Source of the DNA: G965116155 sp965116155
GTDB taxonomy: Bacteria; Bdellovibrionota; Bdellovibrionia; Bdellovibrionales; UBA1609
NCBI GenBank assembly: GCA_965116155.1
Contig: OZ220488.1
Coordinates: 434,001-498,000, forward strand
Direction: 5' to 3'
Length of the DNA stretch: 64,000 bases
Within the stretch, counting starts at the first letter, position 1, and every line of letters starts with the position of its first letter. The notes beneath the pieces are model-generated. The model searched no databases, was not told the DNA's origin, and saw nothing but the letters and a program-made list of their open reading frames with translations. Below, one piece after another: positions 17,539 to 25,427 of the stretch. Position numbers and translations under genes: made by a program.

Positions 17539-18693
17539 TTATACTGACTCAGGCTCGGGCCGGCCATCCTCAATATAAAGCCTGTCCCCTTTTATAAAAA
17601 AGCGCCTTTTTAAAATAGTGCCGCTCATGTTTTTTTGGGGGCGGTTTATATGCTTCATAAGCTCTAGCAAATGCGTCTGCCCATAACCCTTAAGCCCCCT
17701 CGCACGCGCATACTCTGCCAGCGCCCCTTGCGGGCCCAGTGGGTGCTTGTAAAGCTCTTGAATCTCTAGCTCATCCCCTGCTTGAGCCATGCCATGCTCT
17801 TTGCCATGCTCTTTAACCGCACCTGCCAAAAGCTCCAAGCTCCTTGACAAGGCCTTAGTTGCACCAGGGCGCTTTTGCTCCAGCAGCCCCAGCCAGCGCG
17901 TTTTGAGCCACGCCCTAAAGTCTGTGGCGTTGGTGGGGTCATCCACGTACTTAAGGCGACGCTCAAGGGCATAATGCCCCAACTCCTCACGCCCCACACA
18001 TAAAAAAGGCCTTAAATAGGGCGCACGCCACACCTGCATGGCCTTTAGGCCCCCTAAGCCCGTGCCCCGCATCAGCCGCATCAGCCGCGTTAGGAGCAGG
18101 TCTTCTGCATGGTGCGCCAGCGCGATGCTGCACGGCCGCGCCTGCGCCAGACGCCGAAAGCCCGCATGCCGAAACTCCCTTAGGTCTGCCTCACTTAAAA
18201 GAGGGCGCTTGGCACCATAATGCAGCACCCGACAAGGCAAGCCATAGAGCTTAGCCACGCGCTGCACCAGGCGCTTAGCCTTATTGCGAAAAAGCGCATT
18301 CTCGTGCTCTCCATGGTGCACATGGACCACCTCAAGCTTAAAACTCAAAGCCCCTTGCAGCACGCGCAGCACCTCGAGCAAGCACATGGAGTCCAAGCCC
18401 CCGCTTACGGCCACGCAAATTACAGCACTAACGGAATGCTCTGGGATAAGCGCCGCCTCTGGTGCAGCACCCTGCAAGGGGGCCTTTGCACTAGAGGCAA
18501 GCGACCCACAGAGCATTCTGCGGTCTATACGGCTTCTACAAGCCTGTAGCTTTGGGCGTTCTTTAAGCCCAAAGCGTCCAGAACTGCGAAATATATCCCT
18601 TAGCAACCGGTAGGTTTTGTGCTCCAAAGTGTTCCACTGAAGTTTGGCACGGTCCTTGCTCACAAGGGCGACAATAGTACATATAAAAACCAA
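17539..18693 (-). CDS. tilS: tRNA(Ile)-lysidine synthase with palindrome-encoded N-terminal extension
   Basis: Converts C34 of the AUA-reading tRNA-Ile to lysidine with ATP and lysine, in the cytosol. The PP-loop motif SGGLDSM (within CVAVSGGLDSMCLLEVL) begins near residue 94, whereas in most TilS proteins it lies within the first 20-30 residues. The upstream coding stretch (18419-18585) is a type I palindromic element read antisense. HHAEDLLLTRLMRLMRGTGLGGL (shown in part: HHAEDLLLTRLMR, GTGLGGL) matches the conserved lysidine synthase core. The longest reading starts at a TTG (18693) without a clear ribosome site; an ATG at about 18517 (MLCGSL), inside the element, is an alternative. The C-terminal domain is shorter than in E. 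coli. The 5' end is therefore uncertain, the identity is not. Confidence 0.9.
   Translation of the reverse strand: MVFICTIVALVSKDRAKLQWNTLEHKTYRLLRDIFRSSGRFGLKERPKLQACRSRIDRRMLCGSLASSAKAPLQGAAPEAALIPEHSVSAVICVAVSGGLDSMCLLEVLRVLQGALSFKLEVVHVHHGEHENALFRNKAKRLVQRVAKLYGLPCRVLHYGAKRPLLSEADLREFRHAGFRRLAQARPCSIALAHHAEDLLLTRLMRLMRGTGLGGLKAMQVWRAPYLRPFLCVGREELGHYALERRLKYVDDPTNATDFRAWLKTRWLGLLEQKRPGATKALSRSLELLAGAVKEHGKEHGMAQAGDELEIQELYKHPLGPQGALAEYARARGLKGYGQTHLLELMKHINRPQKNMSGTILKRRFFIKGDRLYIEDGRPEPESV
18419..18585 (+). mobile_element. Type I palindromic element within the tilS 5' coding region
   Basis: Plus-strand reading: a degenerate terminus TTACAGCACTAAC, then the outer stem GGAATGCTCTGGG (18433-18445) with CCCACAGAGCATTC (18505-18518), an inner hairpin (GCCTCTGGTGCA...TGCACTAGAGGC), the conserved block TGCGGTCTATACGGCTTC, and the third hairpin CTTTGGGC...GCCCAAAG. 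It is open in the tilS frame throughout. Confidence 0.8.
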
Positions 18694-18708
18694 ATAGGAC
18701 CTTTTTTG

Positions 18709-18723
18709 TGACCTTTTAGGTCA
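18709..18723. promoter_or_regulatory. Operator-like inverted repeat between divergent genes
   Basis: TGACC TTTTA GGTCA, a perfect 5-bp inverted repeat with a 5-bp spacer, lies in the 57-bp gap between the divergently transcribed tilS and the Ig-repeat lipoprotein gene. It could be a regulator site; I see no convincing -10/-35 pair to place it against. Confidence 0.3.
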
Positions 18724-18750
18724 AAAAACTTACACAAACGGGGCAAAATT

Positions 18751-21700
18751 ATGCATCTTTTTTGTAAAATCCTTTTAAAAATGCAGCTCATTGTGGGAGC
18801 TGGTGTAGTTTTTATAGCACTCGGGTGCAGTAACTCGAATTTTGTGCAAATCCCGCAAGACGCCCCTTTGCCCACGCCCACGCCACGCCTGCATAGCAGT
18901 TGCATTAATAGCAACACCCTTAGCATGCAGCTGCAATCGCCGCGCGTAAGTGAAGTGGCCTTGAGCTTTGAGCGCTGCCCGCTTGAGACTCCCAAAGACG
19001 CCCCCAAGGCGGAGTACCGCAACCCTATTAGTGACCTCAAATGGTACAAATACTCTCAAGAAAAAGGCCTATCTATAGAGGTGCCGGAGTTCTTTAGAAA
19101 TTCCTCAGGCAGCATATATGTTATATCGCGCACCAAAAATGGCATTTACAGCCACAGCTGCGGTAAGGCAGATTTTGACTTTGACGACACCAAGCCTCTA
19201 ATAGACTTTACCTACCTGCCGGAACGGGTGTCTAACACCGAAGACAACATCCGCTGGAAGGTGGCCGACGAGCGCGGCCTAGCACCCGGACAAAGCTACG
19301 CCACTCTAAACGGGAAACAAATTGTTACCCAGTCACCAGACCCTACAGGTGAGCATGATATTTTTCAGCACCATTATATCTACCGCTCACAAAATCAACT
19401 GCAACCCGGTACCAATGTACTGCGTGTGCATGCAACAGACAACTGCCACAATACCGAGCAATTAAGCTACGAGTGGGTCTACGATCCTAATGCACCCAAA
19501 GTGACCTTTACATCTAAAAAACCTAAAAAAAACGCACTAGAGGTCAACCTAAACTTTAACGTTACCGACCCAGAACCTGGGGCAGGATTAAAAAGTATAG
19601 AGTGCTCAAAAGACAACAAAAAAAGCTTTTCTCCATGCAGCAAGGGAAGCATTAAAACCCTCGCCCAAAACGGCGCCAACTCTGTATGGGTGCGCGCAAC
19701 CGACAAGGCCGGCAACGTGGCCCTTAAGAGCTTTGATTGGCAAAGCGATATTGTAGCGCCTACAATAAAGTTCCTCACGCACCCAGCAACCGCTCAACAC
19801 CAGGGCAAAAACTACAGCGCCCAAAACCAACCTAGCTTTAGTTACTTAGGCACCGATAACGAAGGCCCCGTGCGCTACCAGTGCGCACTTATTAAAGACA
19901 AAACCCCACTCGCACTAACAAACTGCCAAAACAACACCCAGCACATGCTGCCTTTGTTGCAAGATGGAGATTATGTGTTTCAAGTTAAAGCCATAGACAT
20001 GGCTCAAAACGCATCTTTACCTGCAGAGTTTGTGTGGAGCGTTGACGCCACAGCACCAAGCTTGCAAATTACAGCCGCGCCCGGCATGAACTCTACAAAG
20101 CTACTAGGTGTAGGCGACAAAGCAGTGGTGCAGTTTGTAGCAATGGATACCGGCACCGGTTTGGCTCGTGTTGAGTGCTTGGTGAACAATAAAACACACG
20201 CCTGCCCTTTAAATGCTAGCCACCAGGGCAAGCTTAGTATCACTAAGCACAAAGAAGGCACCAATACGGTTACTATAAAAGCCACCGACCACGTGGGTAA
20301 TAGCACGCAAGTAGAGCACCAGTATAACTTTAGAAAAGAAAACCCTACCATTTTGTTTGATAGCGGCACGGCACATTTATCGCCACAAAAATCCAGCCAT
20401 AAACAAAACCCATGGATAGAGCACGCCCTACGTGCGCTAAACCCCTTGCCACGTGCGTGGGCTGAAGAATCAGGTACCAAGGGTACAGACAGCGCCGATA
20501 CGAGCAGCGCCGCCAAGGAGTGCTCGGGCCATGTTTTAGTAGGCCAAGGAGAGCAAGACATTAACTTTACAGTAATACCTTGCGCAGGGCTTGAAGGATC
20601 AGACACTCCCGAAGACTGCCTTGCAGCAAAGGCCATAGAGTGTAGTGTAGATAACAAAACCTACACCAACTGCATGGTAGGCACCAACAAGGGGCAGTTT
20701 AAAACCCCTAACTCTAAGAGCGGTCACTACAAACTTTTTGTTAAAAGCCGTAACCAAGCAGGCAACACCACAGTAAAATGCTACAACTGGCAAGTAGACG
20801 CCGATGCTCCGCGCATAGCGCTTACCGGTGTGCCTGCCTACATAACTCCAGACGAAGCCAATAAGAGCCCAGAAAAAGAACCAGTGAAAGAACCAGGCAA
20901 AGAATTTAACTGGAAGCATATCCCCACCAAGCTTTGCCAAGGCGAGGGCTGCGCAAAAGGTTTGCCACTCAGCCAAAAGCCCTTAAGCATTACGGGCGAA
21001 CAGTACCGGTTTCAGTTTGAAGGCAAAGACGACCAGGGCGACCCTAGCTTAGCTGACAAAAGCGTACAGTACGAGTGCGTGCTTAAACGCAGCGGACGCG
21101 CTGTTGTGGGCCCAAAAGAGTGCGAGCCCGGCATGTTTTACACCAAACTGATGGAGAGCAGCGAGTACAGCTTTGAGGTCGTAGCCATAGACTCTGTAGG
21201 CAATAGATCTAAGCCTGCAACGTGGCACTTTATGCTCGACCGCTACGGGCCGACGTTTCATTTTTCTAAAGTTCCAGGCGGCTTGGTTAAAAACAAAAAA
21301 AACGAGTGGCAGTTCCGCAGATGGCCCGTTATAGGTAAAGAAGCAGAAAACACCCTGCTCCTAAAACGTGCGCGCGATAGGTTTGTGCATATTGCAAAAT
21401 TGGAATGCGCTGAGCTCGACTCCTACCCTCACCCGGACACGCCTTGCCATGGGGTGTTCTCTACTGCGGCTCTGGATTTTCCTACAGAATTTGTACCCCT
21501 TGTAATGGACTATAAAGACGCAAAAGAAAACACCTGCCACACAGCACGCTTAGAGGCAGAGGATATGTTTGGACACAGATCTACCTTGGCCTACAAGTGG
21601 TATGTTGATACCTTGGCACCAAAGATTGAAATAAACAAACACCCTACTAAAAAAACCAGCCACACAGGGGCCGAGTTTTTAGTAACGGCCTTAGACTTTA

Positions 21701-23106
21701 ACAGTGCCGAAAAGGCCAAATGCCAAAACAACCCCCGCCGCGAACTTACACCTACAGAAACGCAAGAGACCGAGCTGGTGCTTTCGTACTCTTTAGACGG
21801 CGCTGCATGGAAGGAATGCAACTACAAAACCTGCCCCATCAAAGTGCAGGGCCTTAAACGTGGCCAGCACAAATTGAGCCTTAAGGCTCAAGACCGCGCG
21901 GGTAATGTTGCAACAAAAGACTTTACCTGGGACATTACCAGCACGGGACCCGTGCTTAGCGCTACGCCTGTGTGGAGTGAATCGTCTTTTTGGCAAAAAG
22001 CACCCACAGGAGATGAGGGTAGCTTTTTTCAAAACATACCAGGGGAATTTACAGTTAATCTTAAGCCCATACAGGGCACTAGTATCAAAAACTACAACTG
22101 CCTGTGCACGCCTCAAGATCCGACCACATGCAAGTACGATGCTAACAAAAGCTCCTTAAGTGTTAAGGTTGCAAATACAAAGCCCGGCACGCACCAATGC
22201 ACCTTGAAGGCTTATGACAACTTAGGAGCTGTAAATAGCACCCAAATAAGCTGGCAGGTGCTGCCTCAGTATCAGGTGTACAAATACAGCTTTAACCACA
22301 GGGCTAGCAAAGATATGGACGTGCTTGTTGTACTAAAAGACCACAAAGACTTAAAAAAATTAAAACTACAAAAAATATGGCAACACCTTTTGCCGGCTCT
22401 TAGCAGCTTGGGTGAGTGGGAGTTTCGCGTTGCCCTAAGCACTGACACACTTTTGCGCGAGGGGCGGGTGTTTCCTGTAAGTCAGCAGATGGGATCTTTT
22501 GTAACGCCTTTTCATACCAAAAGCTTGAGCCTTGAGGCGTTTAACAAAATCTGGGTGGCTGCAGTCAAACAAAGCCTTAACACGGACTTAACTAAAATAG
22601 CGCCGTTGCCAGTGCAAAGCTTTGCCAGGCCCTACGCGGCCACTAAAGTTGTGCTCGTAGGCGCTAGCAGATTTAGCCCACTAGGAGAGGCAGAGCAGGC
22701 CGTGGAAAGCGTGAGTGGGTTATTTTCTAACCCCCCCCAAATGCACTCGGTGGTTTTGTTGAAAGAAAACATGTGCGCAACAGAAGCACCAGGAGAACTA
22801 ACATCCTGCTTATCGGATAAGGCCTCATGTTACGAGAGCTTTGTATGCACGAGCACAGGGCTACAAGCGGTGCTAGAGCGCCTTGGCACAAAAGAGCTAA
22901 ATGCTGAAAGCCACGCCAAATGGCAGTTGCCTTATGCACCTGCCCCAGAGCACCCTAAGTACCAGTTGCAATTGCTGGACCCTCAAGGCAATTTGGTGGA
23001 TCCATCACTTTACAAGGTGCAAGGGAGCACAATTTTGTTCCCCGACGAAGACGCCCTCCCCCGTGGCCAGTACACAGTGCAATATGTTAGAACGCTAGAG
23101 CAATAG
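18751..23106 (+). CDS. Large lipoprotein with tandem Ig-like repeats and a VWA-like C-terminus
   Basis: A 1451-aa protein. The N-terminal signal ends in a lipobox, VFIALGC, so it is predicted to be lipid-anchored. From about residue 160 to 1130 there are roughly eight Ig-like repeats with the pattern W-x-VD-x-x-AP-x-I, then VxATDxAGN (for example VRATDKAGN, IKATDHVGN, LKAQDRAGN), each with paired cysteines. The C-terminal part (KDMDVLVVLKDHKDLKKL onward) resembles a VWA fold but lacks the DxSxS metal site. The last residues (GQYTVQY) parallel the end of the VWA lipoprotein at 47326-48804 (GEYTLKY), suggesting a family. Start M1 has GGGG 7 nt upstream. The final codons include a near-perfect copy of the type I terminus (23087-23098). 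Likely a cell-surface adhesin-like protein; function unknown. Confidence 0.75.
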   Translation: MHLFCKILLKMQLIVGAGVVFIALGCSNSNFVQIPQDAPLPTPTPRLHSSCINSNTLSMQLQSPRVSEVALSFERCPLETPKDAPKAEYRNPISDLKWYKYSQEKGLSIEVPEFFRNSSGSIYVISRTKNGIYSHSCGKADFDFDDTKPLIDFTYLPERVSNTEDNIRWKVADERGLAPGQSYATLNGKQIVTQSPDPTGEHDIFQHHYIYRSQNQLQPGTNVLRVHATDNCHNTEQLSYEWVYDPNAPKVTFTSKKPKKNALEVNLNFNVTDPEPGAGLKSIECSKDNKKSFSPCSKGSIKTLAQNGANSVWVRATDKAGNVALKSFDWQSDIVAPTIKFLTHPATAQHQGKNYSAQNQPSFSYLGTDNEGPVRYQCALIKDKTPLALTNCQNNTQHMLPLLQDGDYVFQVKAIDMAQNASLPAEFVWSVDATAPSLQITAAPGMNSTKLLGVGDKAVVQFVAMDTGTGLARVECLVNNKTHACPLNASHQGKLSITKHKEGTNTVTIKATDHVGNSTQVEHQYNFRKENPTILFDSGTAHLSPQKSSHKQNPWIEHALRALNPLPRAWAEESGTKGTDSADTSSAAKECSGHVLVGQGEQDINFTVIPCAGLEGSDTPEDCLAAKAIECSVDNKTYTNCMVGTNKGQFKTPNSKSGHYKLFVKSRNQAGNTTVKCYNWQVDADAPRIALTGVPAYITPDEANKSPEKEPVKEPGKEFNWKHIPTKLCQGEGCAKGLPLSQKPLSITGEQYRFQFEGKDDQGDPSLADKSVQYECVLKRSGRAVVGPKECEPGMFYTKLMESSEYSFEVVAIDSVGNRSKPATWHFMLDRYGPTFHFSKVPGGLVKNKKNEWQFRRWPVIGKEAENTLLLKRARDRFVHIAKLECAELDSYPHPDTPCHGVFSTAALDFPTEFVPLVMDYKDAKENTCHTARLEAEDMFGHRSTLAYKWYVDTLAPKIEINKHPTKKTSHTGAEFLVTALDFNSAEKAKCQNNPRRELTPTETQETELVLSYSLDGAAWKECNYKTCPIKVQGLKRGQHKLSLKAQDRAGNVATKDFTWDITSTGPVLSATPVWSESSFWQKAPTGDEGSFFQNIPGEFTVNLKPIQGTSIKNYNCLCTPQDPTTCKYDANKSSLSVKVANTKPGTHQCTLKAYDNLGAVNSTQISWQVLPQYQVYKYSFNHRASKDMDVLVVLKDHKDLKKLKLQKIWQHLLPALSSLGEWEFRVALSTDTLLREGRVFPVSQQMGSFVTPFHTKSLSLEAFNKIWVAAVKQSLNTDLTKIAPLPVQSFARPYAATKVVLVGASRFSPLGEAEQAVESVSGLFSNPPQMHSVVLLKENMCATEAPGELTSCLSDKASCYESFVCTSTGLQAVLERLGTKELNAESHAKWQLPYAPAPEHPKYQLQLLDPQGNLVDPSLYKVQGSTILFPDEDALPRGQYTVQYVRTLEQ

Positions 23107-23122
23107 TGTACTCCCAATTTTT

Positions 23123-23192
23123 CGTCTTACCCCCATGTCCCACTGGCAGGGCCCAAAGGGCCCGGATCCCAGTGGGACCAACAACAGTGCGT
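23123..23192. repeat. Type III palindromic element (E1 beta copy)
   Basis: Hairpin GTCCCACTGGCAGGGCCC, AAA loop, then GGGCCC-GGATCCCAGTGGGAC (23137-23178), flanked by CGTCTTACC on one side and AACAACAGTGCGT on the other. The copy at 29414-29481 has GGCGCC where this has GGGCCC on both arms, i.e. paired changes. It lies directly next to the 73-bp palindrome at the end of the E1 beta gene. Confidence 0.75.
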
Positions 23193-23194
23193 TT

Positions 23195-23267
23195 ACGCCA
23201 CGCGTGGGAGCTTTTACAAGCACAGGTGTGTTACACCTGTGCTTGTAAAAGCTCCCACGCGTGGCGT
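23195..23267. repeat. 73-bp perfect palindrome containing the E1 beta stop codon
   Basis: Perfect 35-bp arms (23195-23229 and 23233-23267) around a 3-nt loop. The stop codon of the E1 beta gene begins in the loop (23231-23233), and the last 11 or so codons form one arm; the other arm is their exact reverse complement. No T-run follows on either side beyond a TTTT inside the stem, so it exceeds what an intrinsic terminator needs. Confidence 0.88.
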
Positions 23268-24298
23268 TTGATGTCTGCCACCTGAGGGACTGTGGCTTTT
23301 TCTAAATCCGGGTGCAAACCAATGCCAGGAGTGTTTAAGCCAGCAAGCACTTTGGGCGGCGCATGCAGAGTATAAAACAACTCCCTTGTAGCCCTATAAG
23401 CCAAATGCTCTGCAAAGTTTGTAACCTCGGTGTCTTCGTTCACAAACAAAACCTTGCCGCATTTTTTAATGCTCTGTTTTAAACTTTGCCAATCATAAGG
23501 ATACAAACAAAACAAATCTATCAGCTCAATTCTTGTGCCAGGGTGCTCGCGCTCTAGCTCTAAAATCGCCTCCTCGCACATCAGCACATAACGGCCATAG
23601 CTCACCACGCAAAGGTCCTTGCCAGGACGCACCACCCTTAAGGACGGCAGCTTTATATCCATTAGCTCTAAAGACTCCGGCCACTTAGGGCGCCAGTTTT
23701 TACGCCCTACACCTATGGGAGCATCGATGGCTTTTTTGAGCGCTTTTTCCTCAGCAGGCTCCCCTGGCAACAAAACCCGCGACTTAACTCTAAGCAAGCT
23801 TTTAGGTTTAAGATACAAAACTGGGTTAGGGTTTTTAATGGCACTTAACATAAGCGCATAGGCCTCTAACGGGCGCGACGGCATCACCACCACCCAACCT
23901 GGCATACGCGTGGCCCAAGCATCAAAGCTATGACTATGATAAATCGAGCCATGTATCCCCGCCCCCACAGGAGTCATTAACACCAGCGGCAAATTGTATT
24001 GCCCCCTACAAGCCCAAGAGGTGTTGCCGACCATTTTAAGCAAATCTATGGTGTTAAATATGTAATCGCAAAATTGCACCTCAGCTACCACGCGTTGACC
24101 CGCCATAGCCACGCCCATAGCAGCACCCACAATGCCGCGCTCATCCAAAGGAGTGTTCCACGCAGTAGCCAAACCTTGGGTCACCGTAAACACTCCCCCC
24201 AAGGGCGGCCCTACGTCTTGCCCAAAAATCTCGCGCACCTCTAAGTGCTTCTCGCCCATATGCAAAGCCATCCGAATGGCCTGTGCCATATTAGCCAT
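23231..24298 (-). CDS. 2-oxo acid dehydrogenase E1 component, beta subunit
   Basis: Thiamine-diphosphate E1 beta subunit, 355 aa. It has the family blocks FGQDVGPPLGGVF, GIVGAAMGVAMAG, VAEVQFCDYIF, HGSIYHSHSFDAW, and the C-terminal NEDTEVTNFAEHL region, in the style of branched-chain (2-oxoisovalerate) E1 rather than the fused AceE type. Pyruvate or acetoin specificity cannot be excluded. The ATG at 24296-24298 shares one base with the TAA stop of the alpha gene (TAATG), so the two are translationally coupled; an in-frame start 17 codons earlier would overlap alpha and has no support. The last 11 codons form one arm of a 73-bp perfect palindrome. No E2 is present here; the E3 at the left edge (lpdA) is a possible partner. 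Confidence 0.92.
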   Translation of the reverse strand: MANMAQAIRMALHMGEKHLEVREIFGQDVGPPLGGVFTVTQGLATAWNTPLDERGIVGAAMGVAMAGQRVVAEVQFCDYIFNTIDLLKMVGNTSWACRGQYNLPLVLMTPVGAGIHGSIYHSHSFDAWATRMPGWVVVMPSRPLEAYALMLSAIKNPNPVLYLKPKSLLRVKSRVLLPGEPAEEKALKKAIDAPIGVGRKNWRPKWPESLELMDIKLPSLRVVRPGKDLCVVSYGRYVLMCEEAILELEREHPGTRIELIDLFCLYPYDWQSLKQSIKKCGKVLFVNEDTEVTNFAEHLAYRATRELFYTLHAPPKVLAGLNTPGIGLHPDLEKATVPQVADIKRHAWELLQAQV

Positions 24299-25320
24299 TA
24301 AAACTCTCTCCAATCTGCCTGAGTAGCATCCGCATAGGTGTGGTCCCACACGGTGCTCGGTTGAGGTGTGGGCTCCTTTCGCGCCTGAAGCTGCGCATTA
24401 ATGCACTCTTGCTCTAGCTCTTTTGTTAAAACCAGGACTTCGGTTTTTTTGAGCCAATTTTTTTTAAATAATTCCTCCTCAAACTCTTTTACACAATCCA
24501 CCTGGGGCCCGCCCTCCCAATTCGCACCCGTTGCAGAAGAGTGGCCATACAGGCGCGACACTGCGGCCTCTACTAGCATAGGCTTGCGCTTTTGGCGCAC
24601 GTACTCTAGGGCCTCTTTCAAAACAAAATACGCCCGCGCGGGGCAGTTGGCATCAAAGCTTACGCACCTAATGCCAAAAGCCTTGGCGCGATCCGCAATG
24701 CGCACCTCCGAATGCTGGGTGCTGTAATGGGTCGAAATACCCCACTGGTTATTTTGCACCGTAATTAAAAGCGGCAGCTCCTCTTTAGGGCGCGATGCCC
24801 AAATGAGGCTCGACGCAAAATCCCCCTCCGCCGTGCCCGCATCACCTCCCGTAATAATGCTCACCCCACGCGCACGGGCGCGCATTTGTGCCAAAGCTGT
24901 GCCAATAGCCACACTGTACTGCACACCAATAGGAGAGGTAATCGGCGCCACATTCCATTTGGGCACACAAAAATGCCCTGCAAAGTTTCGCCCCCCAGTA
25001 TGAGGATCTGTGGCGCGGCACATCATAAGGCGCACCGCATCAATCACAGGCAATCCCATTGCCACAAGGCTTGAAGAGGCTCTGTAGTGCAAGTGCAACC
25101 AGTCATGGCCCAGCCCACGGCCTTTGTTGACCAAAAGTCCTAAAGGGACTCCAAAGGCCTCTTCGCCCGGGCCGCCGATCCAAAAAAAGCCCTCCCCCAC
25201 TTTGTATATTTGAATGAGGCGTTTTTCTAAAATGCGCGCCTTTAGCATGAGGCGGTGCATTTTAAGGGCCAGGGCTTTGCCGAGTTTTGTGCAATCGCTC
25301 ACCGGCAGTATTTTACTCAC
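24298..25320 (-). CDS. 2-oxo acid dehydrogenase E1 component, alpha subunit
   Basis: Thiamine-diphosphate-binding E1 alpha subunit, 340 aa, catalysing decarboxylation and reductive acylation of lipoyl-E2. The TPP motif is visible as GGDAGTAEGDFASSL followed by VQNNQWGIST; the phosphorylation-loop equivalent is YGHSSATG. GRNFAGHFCVPKWNV resembles the branched-chain E1 alpha proteins more than pyruvate E1 alpha, so substrate is left open. The only reading covering the N-terminal helix starts at a GTG (25318-25320) with a weak upstream site; an ATG 20 codons in is an alternative. It is upstream of and coupled to the beta gene. A divergent M3 peptidase gene begins about 107 bp away. Confidence 0.92.
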   Translation of the reverse strand: MSKILPVSDCTKLGKALALKMHRLMLKARILEKRLIQIYKVGEGFFWIGGPGEEAFGVPLGLLVNKGRGLGHDWLHLHYRASSSLVAMGLPVIDAVRLMMCRATDPHTGGRNFAGHFCVPKWNVAPITSPIGVQYSVAIGTALAQMRARARGVSIITGGDAGTAEGDFASSLIWASRPKEELPLLITVQNNQWGISTHYSTQHSEVRIADRAKAFGIRCVSFDANCPARAYFVLKEALEYVRQKRKPMLVEAAVSRLYGHSSATGANWEGGPQVDCVKEFEEELFKKNWLKKTEVLVLTKELEQECINAQLQARKEPTPQPSTVWDHTYADATQADWREF

Positions 25321-25427
25321 CCTATGAGGGGCGCGTCAAAATCCCTTAGCGCGCGTGACAGATATGCAACATTGCGTTACTAGATGTGTGTTTTTTAGAT
25401 GGTTTTCAGCAGTTAGGAGTTTTTAAT

